In this document: positions 7,904 to 15,753 of the stretch, piece by piece
Position numbering within the stretch: position 1 is the first letter of the stretch
How the letters are laid out: every line of letters begins with the position of its first letter
NCBI RefSeq assembly: GCF_021354595.1
Contig: NZ_JADWYJ010000005.1
Coordinates: forward strand, 1 to 64,000
Direction: 5' to 3'
DNA: 64,000 nucleotides
DNA from: Maribellus sp. CM-23
Lineage (GTDB): Bacteria; Bacteroidota; Bacteroidia; Bacteroidales; Prolixibacteraceae
Made by a program: the position numbers and the translations under genes
The notes under the pieces: model-generated
The model's database searches: none
Seen by the model: the letters and a program-made list of their open reading frames with translations, nothing else
Told to the model about the DNA's origin: nothing

Positions 7904-10351
7904 TTATCTTTTTCGCAATCGCAAGGCATTTGAAATCACGGAAACAGAGCTAAAGCTCATGGCTGCTGCCGCTATCATGGGGCTGAGTAAAAGCCCAAAA
8001 AACGGAAATAAAATTCCGGCGGCGATTGGCACTCCCAAAGCATTGTAAACGAAGGCAAAAAACAGGTTTTGTTTAATGTTTCGCATTACTTTATGACTAA
8101 GTTCACGCGCCCTCAGAATACCGTTTAAATCGCCTTTAACAAGTGTAATTTCGGCGCTTTGCATGGCAATGTCGGTACCTGTGCCCATGGCAATACCAAT
8201 GTTGGCCTGTGTAAGTGCCGGCGCATCGTTTATTCCGTCGCCCGCCATGGCCACTATGTGTCCCAGTTCCTGAAACTCTCTTACTTTTTTGTATTTGTCT
8301 TCGGGCAGGCAATCGGCTTCAAAACCGTCGAGGTGCAACTCTTCGGCAACGGCTTTTGCAGTGTACTGGTTGTCGCCGGTAAGCATGTACACTTTAACTC
8401 CCGCTTTTTGTAACGAATGAATGGCTTTGCCTGATGATTTTTTGATGGAGTCGGCCACGCTAATCAATCCTTCAACTTTGTTTTCCACTAACAGGTACAT
8501 TACCGTTTGCCCGGTCGATTGCCAGTTCTCTGCCACTTTTTTTACCGCTTCGTCCGGAAATGCACCAAAGTCATCAAGCAGGCGATGGTTTCCCAGCCCA
8601 ACCTTTTGCTTTTTGAAAATCGCCTGTACTCCTTTCCCGGTAAGTGACTCAAAATTTTCCAGTTTTTCGGGTTGAATGTTCTTTTCTTTGGCGCCTTTTA
8701 CAATGGCGTCAGCGATGGGGTGTTCGCTGTTGGCGTCAATGGAGGCTGCCAGCCGAAGTACCTCTTCATCGCTCATCTTTCCAAGCGACCGGTAATTTCG
8801 TAATGAAGGTTTCCCTTCGGTGATGGTTCCGGTTTTATCGACGATCAGTATGTTTACTTTGTTCATTTCTTCGATGGCACGCGCATCTTTTACCAGCACC
8901 CCGGATTGAGCCATCCTTCCGGAGCCCACCATGATCGACATGGGCGTGGCGAGTCCCAATGCACAGGGGCAGGCAACAATCAGCACTGCAATGGCATTTA
9001 CAAAGGCATACACATAGGCCGGTTCCGGTCCCCAAATGGACCACACGGCGAAGGTGACAATTGCCACACCCGTTACAATCTGAACAAAATATTTGGCTAC
9101 CACATCGGCCAGTTTCTGAATGGGTGCTCTCGAGCGGCCGGCTTCGTTCACCATTTCCACAATTTGCGACAACAAGGTGTCGGCACCCACTTTTTCCGCT
9201 TTCATTTCAAAGGCGGTTTTCCCGTTAATGGTTCCGCCGGTCACTTTACTTCCCTCAGATTTGTCGGCCGGAATGGGTTCTCCGGTAATCATGCTTTCGT
9301 CGATTACGGCGTTTCCTTCGGTTATCGTTCCGTCAACCGGCACTTTTTCGCCCGGTTTCACTTTCAGCGTATCGCCTACCATTACTTCTTCCAAAGGGAT
9401 TTCGAGCTCTTCTCCATTGCGGATTACACGGGCAACGGGAGGTACCAGCCCAAGCAGTGCTTTTATGGCCGAGTTGGTTTTGTTGTGGGCCCGCAATTCA
9501 AGAACCTGTCCGAGCAATACCAGCGTTAAAATAACGGCGGCGGCTTCAAAATACACATGTACATTTCCGTCGGCATCTTTAAACTGAGCCGGGAAAATTC
9601 CCGGAATTAGCATGGCCAGTACGCTGAAGATGTAAGCCGCTCCCACACCAATGGAAATAAGGGTCCACATATTTGGATTGCGCAGCCGGATAGAGCTCCA
9701 GCCACGTTTAAAAAAGTCCCACCCAGCGTAAAAAACAACCGGAGTGGCCAGGATAAATTCTATCCAGTTCCAGACTTTTGCGGATGCGAGTTCATGTAAA
9801 CGCAAAAAAGGAAGCATTGCTGACATGGCGATTATAAAAACGGGCAGACTAAGGCCCACGGCCAGCCAGAATTTGCGGGCCATTTTTTTATAGGCTTTTT
9901 CCTCATCGCTTATCATTTCTACTTTCAGGGGAACCAGGTCCATTCCGCATTTGGGGCAGTTTCCCGGATGGTCCTGTTTAACCTCTGGGTGCATGGGGCA
10001 GGTATAAATTGTTTGTTCCCGGCTACTAGCTTGCCGGCTTTCAATTTTTTTCAGATCCATGCCACACACCGGGCAGCTTCCGGGTTCATGGTACATTTTA
10101 TCACCTTCGCAATGCATGGGGCAGTAATACTGTCCTTTGCCTTTTGCCGGTGTTGTTTTTTCATGCTGATGTGTATCGTGGTGATGAGCATGACCGTGCG
10201 AACAACAACCCGGATGCTGCCCTTGTTTTTCCATTCCTTCCTTTTCTTGCGGAACAAGGTGCATGTTGCACACCGGGCAATCGCCTGGCTGGTTATAGGT
10301 TTTGTCTCCCTCGCAGTGCATGGGGCAAACATATTTTTCAACTGTATTCAT
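7904..10351 (-). CDS. copA: Copper/silver P1B-type ATPase with three N-terminal Cys/Met metal-binding modules
   Basis: This 815-residue pump has the P1B core. The membrane metal site is C461-P462-C463, the phosphorylated Asp is D505 in DKTGT, the actuator motif is MITGEP (about 355), and the P1B HP signature lies in SEHPIAD. The ATP-domain GDGINDAPAL is near 705, followed by the last two helices with YN and MSFSS. A CPC motif indicates Cu(I) or Ag(I) export. Its N-terminus has no HMA domains but three copies of a small module with YxCPM, PGxCPxC and xMxL (about residues 8-35, 73-101 and 114-144), separated by a His-rich stretch near 48-66. The downstream HMA gene and upstream small modules suggest one metal-detoxification transcript. 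Confidence 0.95.
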   Translation of the reverse strand: MNTVEKYVCPMHCEGDKTYNQPGDCPVCNMHLVPQEKEGMEKQGQHPGCCSHGHAHHHDTHQHEKTTPAKGKGQYYCPMHCEGDKMYHEPGSCPVCGMDLKKIESRQASSREQTIYTCPMHPEVKQDHPGNCPKCGMDLVPLKVEMISDEEKAYKKMARKFWLAVGLSLPVFIIAMSAMLPFLRLHELASAKVWNWIEFILATPVVFYAGWDFFKRGWSSIRLRNPNMWTLISIGVGAAYIFSVLAMLIPGIFPAQFKDADGNVHVYFEAAAVILTLVLLGQVLELRAHNKTNSAIKALLGLVPPVARVIRNGEELEIPLEEVMVGDTLKVKPGEKVPVDGTITEGNAVIDESMITGEPIPADKSEGSKVTGGTINGKTAFEMKAEKVGADTLLSQIVEMVNEAGRSRAPIQKLADVVAKYFVQIVTGVAIVTFAVWSIWGPEPAYVYAFVNAIAVLIVACPCALGLATPMSIMVGSGRMAQSGVLVKDARAIEEMNKVNILIVDKTGTITEGKPSLRNYRSLGKMSDEEVLRLAASIDANSEHPIADAIVKGAKEKNIQPEKLENFESLTGKGVQAIFKKQKVGLGNHRLLDDFGAFPDEAVKKVAENWQSTGQTVMYLLVENKVEGLISVADSIKKSSGKAIHSLQKAGVKVYMLTGDNQYTAKAVAEELHLDGFEADCLPEDKYKKVREFQELGHIVAMAGDGINDAPALTQANIGIAMGTGTDIAMQSAEITLVKGDLNGILRARELSHKVMRNIKQNLFFAFVYNALGVPIAAGILFPFFGLLLSPMIAAAAMSFSSVSVISNALRLRKR

Positions 10352-10381
10352 AGTAGATCGCTTTCGTTTGTTTCCGAAGAA

Positions 10382-10603
10382 TTAAGAGATAAGGTGCATT
10401 TTTTCATCAAACTCTTCTTTATTTATCTCACCCCGGGCATGACGTTCTTTCAAAATGTCGAGTGCCGATTTGTTTTCTGCTGGAGGGGTGTTTTGTCCGG
10501 CATTTATCCCCTTGGTAACAGCCCAGATTAAAACAATCAGAACTGCAATTCCAAGGATCCAGCCGAATCCCATTCCCCAACCCATTCCATTCATTGCGTA
10601 CAT
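10382..10603 (-). CDS. Small SHOCT-domain membrane protein
   Basis: The 73-residue protein has a Gly/Met/Trp-rich N-terminus (MNGMGWGMGFGW), one membrane helix (about 15-32) and a C-terminal SHOCT motif (ALDILKERHARGEINKEEF, about 47-65). SHOCT segments are short helical oligomerisation elements found on many small membrane proteins, and such proteins are frequent in bacterial copper clusters. A perfect AGGAGG stands 9 bases before the start, which is unusual in Bacteroidota. It lies 30 bp upstream of the P1B ATPase gene, so co-transcription is likely. A helper role for the pump is inference; no metal site beyond the methionines is seen. Confidence 0.8.
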   Translation of the reverse strand: MYAMNGMGWGMGFGWILGIAVLIVLIWAVTKGINAGQNTPPAENKSALDILKERHARGEINKEEFDEKMHLIS

Positions 10604-10624
10604 AACAAGCCTCCTTTCAAACTT

Positions 10625-10837
10625 TTAATTAATTGTTTCCACGGGTGCCAGGTGCATGTTGCAAACCGGGCAAACTCCGGGTTCTTTGTACTTTTTTTCT
10701 CCTTCGCATTTCATGGGGCATTGGTAAAAAGTTCCACTTTGGGTGTTACCGTGTTGCCCTTGTTGATGTGCCCTTGCAGAATGTGCTACATTCATTTTTC
10801 TGTTTCTGGTTGCGAATATTTCCTTTACATTTTTCAT
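10625..10837 (-). CDS. Small Cys/Met heavy-metal-binding module protein
   Basis: The 70-residue protein has a basic N-terminus (to about residue 20), a short His/Gln-rich linker (ARAHQQGQHGN) and a single Cys/Met module. The module starts YQCPMKCEG and continues through PGVCPVCNMHL to the end. It is almost identical in pattern to the first two modules of the adjacent P1B ATPase, as if one module had been separated as a free protein. No signal peptide is obvious, so it is probably cytoplasmic and may act as a chaperone or buffer for the pump. It is 21 bp upstream of the SHOCT gene on the same strand. Confidence 0.78.
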   Translation of the reverse strand: MKNVKEIFATRNRKMNVAHSARAHQQGQHGNTQSGTFYQCPMKCEGEKKYKEPGVCPVCNMHLAPVETIN

Positions 10838-10929
10838 AATCGCTTGCTTTTAAATCGTACAGTAAAGGTAGAGGCTGCTGTGTGAGAAAACGTTACACTT
10901 TTTTTAGATTGATTTACATGATTTTGAAC

Positions 10930-11508
10930 CTATACATCGTTGAGCGATGTGCGTTTTTGCTCGCCCAGTTTTTTAAAGTAAGAAGGCGTAAAGCCCGTCA
11001 CTTTTTTGAACTGCCCCGATAGATGCGCCACACTGCTGTAGCCCATTTCCCAGGCGATTTCGCTCAGCGTTTTTTCGTCGTATACCAGCAGCTCTTTTAC
11101 CCGCTCAATTTTCAGATGAATAAGGTGCTTTTCGATGGTGGTGCCTTCTACCGACGAAAACAATGAACTGAGGTACGGATAGTCGAGGTTGAGTTGGGCA
11201 ACCAGGTAATCCGAGAAATTCAATTTATTTTCTTCGTTGCGCTGATACACGTATTCGATGGAAATAGCCTTTATCTTTTCAATCAAGCGGCTTTTGGCAT
11301 CGTTAATGATCTCGAAACCCACTGTTTTTAATCGGGTATCAATCTTTTCCAGAACTTCCGGTTGAAGGTCATTTTTTAGTGTCACGGTCCCCAGTTGCAC
11401 GTTCTCAGTCGGAATGCCGGCGTCTTTAAAAATCTGCGAAACCACCATAATACAGCGGTTGCAAACCATATTCTTGATGTTGACCTTCATGAAATATTCG
11501 TTTTTCAT
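10930..11508 (-). CDS. HMA-AraC fusion transcriptional regulator (copy A)
   Basis: The 192-residue protein joins two domains that normally occur apart. Residues about 7-70 form an HMA-like ferredoxin fold with the soft-metal site C16-N-R-C19 in IKNMVCNRC. Residues about 90-180 form an AraC-type double helix-turn-helix (LKIERVKELLVYDEKTLSEIAW... and YSSVAHLSGQFKKVTGFTP in sequence; only the second pattern is quoted in full). The simplest reading is a cytoplasmic regulator that binds Cu(I)/Ag(I) through the HMA domain and controls the surrounding genes; this is inference. Its start overlaps the stop of the PII-like gene as TAATG, so the two are translationally coupled. A second in-frame ATG at 11490 is possible. 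A paralogue lies at 20244-20813. Confidence 0.85.
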   Translation of the reverse strand: MKNEYFMKVNIKNMVCNRCIMVVSQIFKDAGIPTENVQLGTVTLKNDLQPEVLEKIDTRLKTVGFEIINDAKSRLIEKIKAISIEYVYQRNEENKLNFSDYLVAQLNLDYPYLSSLFSSVEGTTIEKHLIHLKIERVKELLVYDEKTLSEIAWEMGYSSVAHLSGQFKKVTGFTPSYFKKLGEQKRTSLNDV

Positions 11509-11849
11509 TAAATAGCCAGGATGCCGTTTTCATCGGTGCGGACTTTGAATACCTCGTCGACCGGAGAAACGATGATCATGCCATCGCCTCGGTAGCCGGT
11601 TCTTCCGTTGTGACGAATAAGCTGAACCACGGGATCAACATGTTCGTCGGCCACCAGTATCTCCAGTTTTATTACCCGGTAAGCATCGGTAAACGGGTAT
11701 TGGTCGCTGATGTGTTCTTTCTCGTGGTCTGAGTAGCGGCCTGTGCCTTCACATCTTACAAGCGTCATGCTGTAGTATCCTTCCTTTTTCAACGCGTTGT
11801 AAACCTCTTCCGTTTTCCGGTGTCGTATGTAAGCTTTTATTAGTTTCAT
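11508..11849 (-). CDS. PII-like signalling protein of a metal-efflux-associated type
   Basis: The 113-residue sequence aligns along its length with GlnB/GlnK. MKLIKAYI forms the first strand, GTGRYSDHEKEH opens the T-loop, Y51 takes the place of the uridylylated Tyr51, LEILVAD follows, and the B-loop is TGYRGDGM. Key ligand residues differ: Gln39 (2-oxoglutarate/Mg site) is Tyr, and the B-loop lysines equivalent to Lys85 and Lys90 are Tyr and Met. It is therefore unlikely to sense ATP and 2-oxoglutarate in the classical way. No amtB or glutamine synthetase gene is near. Instead it sits between metal genes and is coupled (TAATG) to the HMA-AraC regulator. PII relatives beside RND metal pumps have been reported (I recall the name PII-NG); membership is inferred. 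Confidence 0.82.
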   Translation of the reverse strand: MKLIKAYIRHRKTEEVYNALKKEGYYSMTLVRCEGTGRYSDHEKEHISDQYPFTDAYRVIKLEILVADEHVDPVVQLIRHNGRTGYRGDGMIIVSPVDEVFKVRTDENGILAI

Positions 11850-11945
11850 TGTTTATATGATTTATGTATCCCTATGTTGAATACAGAAGGCCAAAGTTTC
11901 TGCCCTGCAACCAACTACCTGTTTTGACCTTCGTTCTATTTTTAT

Positions 11946-12146
11946 TTAGCTTTCTTTTTCCGGACAGTTGGTGATGTCCTGAATTCCGCAACCGGCACAA
12001 GATCCGTCTTGGTTGAGGTTGCCGTCATCAAAGGAGCAGGCATGCCCGGTAAAAGAAGCGTCTTTGTTAAACAGCAATTTCACTCCCAGCGCCAGAGTCA
12101 TAATGGCTACCAGGATAATTGTCACGATCAAAATTTTTAAATACAT
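11946..12146 (-). CDS. Small single-helix membrane protein with a Cys-rich tail
   Basis: The 66-residue protein has one N-terminal membrane helix (about 4-24) and a short tail with four cysteines (HACSFDD near 36, then CAGCG and NCPEKE near the end). The topology and Cys pattern resemble small Cys-tail membrane proteins such as the Na+-NQR maturation factor NqrM, but the spacing differs and no NQR genes are nearby. Within this cluster a metal-binding or metal-transfer role is plausible but unproven. GGAAGGAG stands just before the start codon. The gene is 96 bp upstream of the PII-like gene on the same strand. Confidence 0.7.
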   Translation of the reverse strand: MYLKILIVTIILVAIMTLALGVKLLFNKDASFTGHACSFDDGNLNQDGSCAGCGIQDITNCPEKES

Positions 12147-12225
12147 GGTTTACTCCTTCCTTTTTTTGTCTCAGAGTTCCCGGAGTTAAAATGCCGGGGA
12201 ACTTTTCTCATCTCTTTTTTTCTTG

Positions 12226-12238
12226 TTGTAACTTACAA
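12226..12238. promoter_or_regulatory. Short perfect dyad upstream of the Cys-tail/PII/HMA-AraC transcript
   Basis: TTGTAA-C-TTACAA is a perfect 6-1-6 palindrome located 80 bases before the start of the Cys-tail membrane protein gene. It could be an operator for one of the nearby regulators. No protein-DNA evidence exists and the motif is AT-rich, so it may be chance. Confidence 0.25.
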
Positions 12239-12339
12239 AGTCCTTGATGCTCAGTTGTTACATTATTTTTGAAAAGGTTTCTGTAATTTTTGTATCAGAA
12301 GCTCATTGTGCGTTCAATTACTCTCAACCGCTTCCTTTT

Positions 12340-12675
12340 TCATTCAACATGTTTCTTTCGATTCAAATCGCAACAATCCAATTTATGGCCGCCAAAATTT
12401 TTTTTGTTTTGCGCTGCCATATTGTTTAGCCATCCCCTGAATCCTTTTATTTTCTTTTCGAAAAGGGATGTTTTAATTCCGGCAATATTCAATTCACTGA
12501 TTATTTCTTCTTGGCTAATCCTGTATGGATTGAAGTAAACAGTGATTGTTTGCTTATCAAACAGCACGGTCTGAATGCCTTCTTCTTTTTTAAGAGAAGC
12601 TAAACAGGCGTTGATCAAGTCATGGTCCGGGAGTTCGTCAACCCTTAGTTTGATGTTTTGAATGTAATCTTCCAT
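12340..12675 (-). CDS. HMA-fold protein without the CxxC motif
   Basis: The 111-residue product has the strand-helix-strand-strand-helix pattern of an HMA domain: IKLRVDELP, DLINACLASLKKEEGIQTV, KQTITVYFNPYRIS, EEIISELNIAGIKT (about residues 8-70). At the place of the CxxC loop it has LPDHDLI, so the usual metal thiols are absent. The only close cysteine pair is CC near residue 100 in a basic tail. No signal peptide is seen. It lies 64 bp downstream of the cusB-like gene on the same strand. It may be a degenerate sensor, or a metal-binding protein that uses His/Asp or the tail cysteines. It has no recognised name. Confidence 0.65.
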   Translation of the reverse strand: MEDYIQNIKLRVDELPDHDLINACLASLKKEEGIQTVLFDKQTITVYFNPYRISQEEIISELNIAGIKTSLFEKKIKGFRGWLNNMAAQNKKNFGGHKLDCCDLNRKKHVE

Positions 12676-12739
12676 GACGTTTCCTTTTATTTGTTTAAAT
12701 CACCCGGAAGAGGCCAAGGCCCCTCCGATTTTTTAGTAC

Positions 12740-14518
12740 TTACTGAAGCGTGTCTTTGTTCTCCCCGCAACTCAGCATCATGTCTCCGAAATACGGATTT
12801 CGGATTTCTTTCGTTTCGCTAATCCAGTAAGCGCCTTTGTCATCCAGCGCCATTGGACAATACTGGTAATAAACAGTGTCGTGGTCTAGTCCGAACATTT
12901 TCAGGCTGACGTAAAAGGCATTGTTGAAGTCTGAAAGCGCCAGTCGTTGCTTGTCGATATCGCTTTCCGAACGGATGTTTTTTACAGAGCCGCTCAGCGT
13001 TTTAAGCTGGTCCATCCAGGCCATGTGTGCATCGCCTTTCAGTAGTTTCATGTCAACCGATTTCAGGGCCTCTTCCACTTTTTGAGCCTCTGTACTTACT
13101 TTTCCTGCATCGGATTCAACAAATGCATTGTTCATTTTCAGGTAAGCATGTAGCACTGCGGAAAGCTGGTTGGTAAACTTCGGATCGGATTCAACCCGTT
13201 TAATTTCTGTGTGTTGATCTTCGTTCATGTTCATTCCCCCGTGGTTGTGCCCGCCTGACGACGCGCCACCTTCAGGATTCATCATGCTGTGTTTTCCGGC
13301 AAGTTGGGCTGCCGCGTCGATACTGAAGGTGCCGTTAACAGCTATTTCTTCGCCTTGCTGCAGTCCGTTTTCAACTACATAACTTTCCCCCAGAGCAGGG
13401 CCCAGTTCTACCTCGCGCATGGTGAAATACACGCCTTGATCCGTTTCCGATTTCACATATACCAACGAACGCTTGCCGGTCCACATCAACGCTGTTTTCG
13501 GAACAACCATTACATCGGTTTTTGGTAATTGGGCTTCCACTTTTCCGGATACAAACATTTCGGGTTTCAGTTTTAACCCGGGGTTGGATTTTGCAACCCG
13601 TGCTTTTGCCACGCGGGTTTTAGGATTGATGACCGGGTCGAGAAAATCGATGGTGCCTTCGAAACTTTCGCCCGGAAGCGATTCAACCGTAAAAGTTACT
13701 TTGTCGCCTTTTTTTATCCATGGCATGTCCGATTCGTACACATCAAAAAGTATCCAAGCTTTTGAAAGGTCTGCAATTTCATAAATGGCTTGACCCTTTT
13801 GGATGTAATCGCCGGTATTTACTTTTTTCTGTGTTACATAGCCCGAAACATCGGCCCTTACATCAAAGGTTTCCCGGGTTTTGCCCGAAGCCAGGACCTG
13901 TTCAATCTGTTGCTCGCTTAACTTCCAGTTGCTGAGCTTTTCTTTGGCTGCTTGAAAAAGCTGGGGTTGCGATGCTTTTATTTTCTGTGCTTCGAGCAGC
14001 TCTTCCTGTGCGGTAACGAGCTCAGGCGAGTACACCGAGGCAATCACTTGTCCTTTTTTTACATAGTCGCCGGTAAAATTCACCATCAGTTCTTCTATCC
14101 TGCCCGGAATGTGTGACGATTGCGAAAACACCAGGCGTTCATCTGCCTGAACCTTGCCATCGAGCCGAATCAGTTTGACAGGGTCGGCTGAACCAACCAC
14201 GGCAGTTTGAACCCTGGCCAGTTGCATGGCCGTTGGCGACATGCTAATTGCTGCCGGGTCAATTTCTCCGTTTTGTTCTTCTTCCAGCGGAATCAAATCC
14301 ATGCCGCACAAAGGGCAGTCGCCGGGTTCGTTTTGCCTGATCTGCGGGTGCATGGAGCAAGTCCAGGTGGTTTCTCCGGCAACCTCTTCGTGGCCGTGTT
14401 CGTGCCGGTGTTCGTCGGTAGTTGTGGCTTCTGAGCCTCCAAATATTAACCAGCCCAGCAGCAAGCCGGTTGCCAGCGTGGCCAGAATGGTGACGATTGT
14501 TTTTTTATTTGTGTTCAT
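12740..14518 (-). CDS. cusB: CusB-like RND periplasmic adaptor with Cys/Met module and DUF3347-like tail
   Basis: This 592-residue membrane fusion protein has an N-terminal anchor (about 6-27) and a His-rich linker (HRHEHGHEE). One Cys/Met metal module follows at about 52-78 (WTCSMHP, PGDCPLCGMDL), then barrel, hairpin and lipoyl segments (about 95-400). A C-terminal helical DUF3347-type domain begins near 435 and ends with CPMA and MMLSCGE, likely Cu ligands. The adaptor links CusA to CusC across the periplasm and delivers Cu(I)/Ag(I). A His/Met-rich bridge (GGHNHGGMNMNED) joins the adaptor to the tail domain. The gene starts 2 bp after the TolC-like gene ends, in the order permease, channel, adaptor. 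Confidence 0.93.
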   Translation of the reverse strand: MNTNKKTIVTILATLATGLLLGWLIFGGSEATTTDEHRHEHGHEEVAGETTWTCSMHPQIRQNEPGDCPLCGMDLIPLEEEQNGEIDPAAISMSPTAMQLARVQTAVVGSADPVKLIRLDGKVQADERLVFSQSSHIPGRIEELMVNFTGDYVKKGQVIASVYSPELVTAQEELLEAQKIKASQPQLFQAAKEKLSNWKLSEQQIEQVLASGKTRETFDVRADVSGYVTQKKVNTGDYIQKGQAIYEIADLSKAWILFDVYESDMPWIKKGDKVTFTVESLPGESFEGTIDFLDPVINPKTRVAKARVAKSNPGLKLKPEMFVSGKVEAQLPKTDVMVVPKTALMWTGKRSLVYVKSETDQGVYFTMREVELGPALGESYVVENGLQQGEEIAVNGTFSIDAAAQLAGKHSMMNPEGGASSGGHNHGGMNMNEDQHTEIKRVESDPKFTNQLSAVLHAYLKMNNAFVESDAGKVSTEAQKVEEALKSVDMKLLKGDAHMAWMDQLKTLSGSVKNIRSESDIDKQRLALSDFNNAFYVSLKMFGLDHDTVYYQYCPMALDDKGAYWISETKEIRNPYFGDMMLSCGENKDTLQ

Positions 14519-14520
14519 CG

Positions 14521-15753
14521 TTAATATGTTTTTGCCGTGATGTAATTTAGTTTTGCCACTGCAGTCTGGTGTTGGGTTTCCGCCATGGCTTTCTTTTTCT
14601 CGTATTGCAGCAGTTGTTGTTGCATGCGCAGCACTTCCTCAAAATCTTTCCCGGAATTTCCGTAGGCACTGAACAAAAGATTCAGTGTTTGATCGGTTTG
14701 GCTGATTTGCTTGTCGTACAATTCAAGTAGTTCCTGTTGCTGCTGAATTTGGAACCAGATCATTTCGTAAGCAGAAGTGAGTGAAAGCATGGTTTCCTCT
14801 TTCTGAAGCGAATAATTTTCCTGCATCAACTGTGCTTCTTTTTGGGCTGCCTTGTACTTTTTCCTGAAAATCGGAATGCTTACAGAAACCATTGGCATCA
14901 ATACGTTTTTGCCATTGTCAGCCATGTCCATATCGGTTCTTTTGCCAAGAATGGCATAATCGAGCCCAACACCCAATTTGGGCAGTCCATCCAGCCGGGC
15001 GGCTGTTTCAGAAGCTTCGCTGGCCTGCATTTTTGCATCCAAAGCCTTGAGCATCGGATTTTCAGTCAGCAACGAGTCCTTTCTGAAATTTACGGGAACA
15101 GTCTCAATTGGCAGTGAATCAGTAAGTGTCACAGCTTTGCCTTGTTCCCGGTTAAGCAGTTTGTTAAAAGCTGCCATCAATGGTTTTTCTTTCATCTCGA
15201 GGATGGAAAGGCTGGTTTGGGCATCTTTCAGCATAATGTCCACCCGCAACACATCGGTCATTGGCGAAAGGCCGTTTTTGAACTTGGTATTGGCAATGGT
15301 TTTATACGACTCAAGGATGCCGATGTTTTCCTGCTCAATTTCTTTTAAGCGGTTCAACTCATACAAGGGGTAGTAAGCTGCAGCCACTTCGTAGAACAAT
15401 TGATTGCGGGCATCCAGAAATGACTGGTATTTTGCGTCGGCCATCAGCGAAGCCGCATCGGCTTTTGCTTCGAGCGTACCAAACCACGGAAACATCTGGC
15501 TGAGCGAGAACTTGGCCCGTTGCGGCCCCACGCGTGTTTCCACCGGCGATACAAAATAGCCAAACGAAAAGGTGGGATCGGGCAACGAACTTACCTGCGG
15601 AACTTTTTGCAGGGCCGCTTCAAAGTCCTTGTATTTGGCTTGTAGTCCGGGGTTATTGGCAGCAGCCATTTCAAGGTAGCTGTTCAGTGTCTGTGCCTGC
15701 ACAGCACTAAAGGCTGAAACAAACAGGATTATTAATGTGATTATCTTCTTCAT
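14521..15753 (-). CDS. cusC: CusC-like TolC-family outer membrane efflux channel
   Basis: The 410-residue protein has a signal peptide (about 1-20, ending in VQAQ) and two OEP repeats of long heptad-rich helices. Typical segments are SLPDPTFSFGYF near 57, LEAKADAAS near 95, and GLPKLGVGLDY at the start of the second repeat. As a trimeric TolC-like channel it would carry metal from the RND pump through the outer membrane. Its start codon overlaps the stop of the CusA-like gene by 4 bases (15750-15753), indicating translational coupling. It is followed after 2 bp by the cusB-like gene. The N-terminal Cys of E. coli CusC is absent, so it is not a lipoprotein. Confidence 0.9.
   Translation of the reverse strand: MKKIITLIILFVSAFSAVQAQTLNSYLEMAAANNPGLQAKYKDFEAALQKVPQVSSLPDPTFSFGYFVSPVETRVGPQRAKFSLSQMFPWFGTLEAKADAASLMADAKYQSFLDARNQLFYEVAAAYYPLYELNRLKEIEQENIGILESYKTIANTKFKNGLSPMTDVLRVDIMLKDAQTSLSILEMKEKPLMAAFNKLLNREQGKAVTLTDSLPIETVPVNFRKDSLLTENPMLKALDAKMQASEASETAARLDGLPKLGVGLDYAILGKRTDMDMADNGKNVLMPMVSVSIPIFRKKYKAAQKEAQLMQENYSLQKEETMLSLTSAYEMIWFQIQQQQELLELYDKQISQTDQTLNLLFSAYGNSGKDFEEVLRMQQQLLQYEKKKAMAETQHQTAVAKLNYITAKTY

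Noticed and set aside
8906..9529. A 207-codon plus-strand frame opposite the copper ATPase
   Set aside because: It is embedded in the P-type ATPase, whose motifs are complete. The frame is a shadow rich in Gly and His.
12244..12538. Short plus-strand frames upstream of and within the HMA-fold gene
   Set aside because: They are antisense to the HMA-fold gene and its downstream spacer. Their composition is unlike a real protein.
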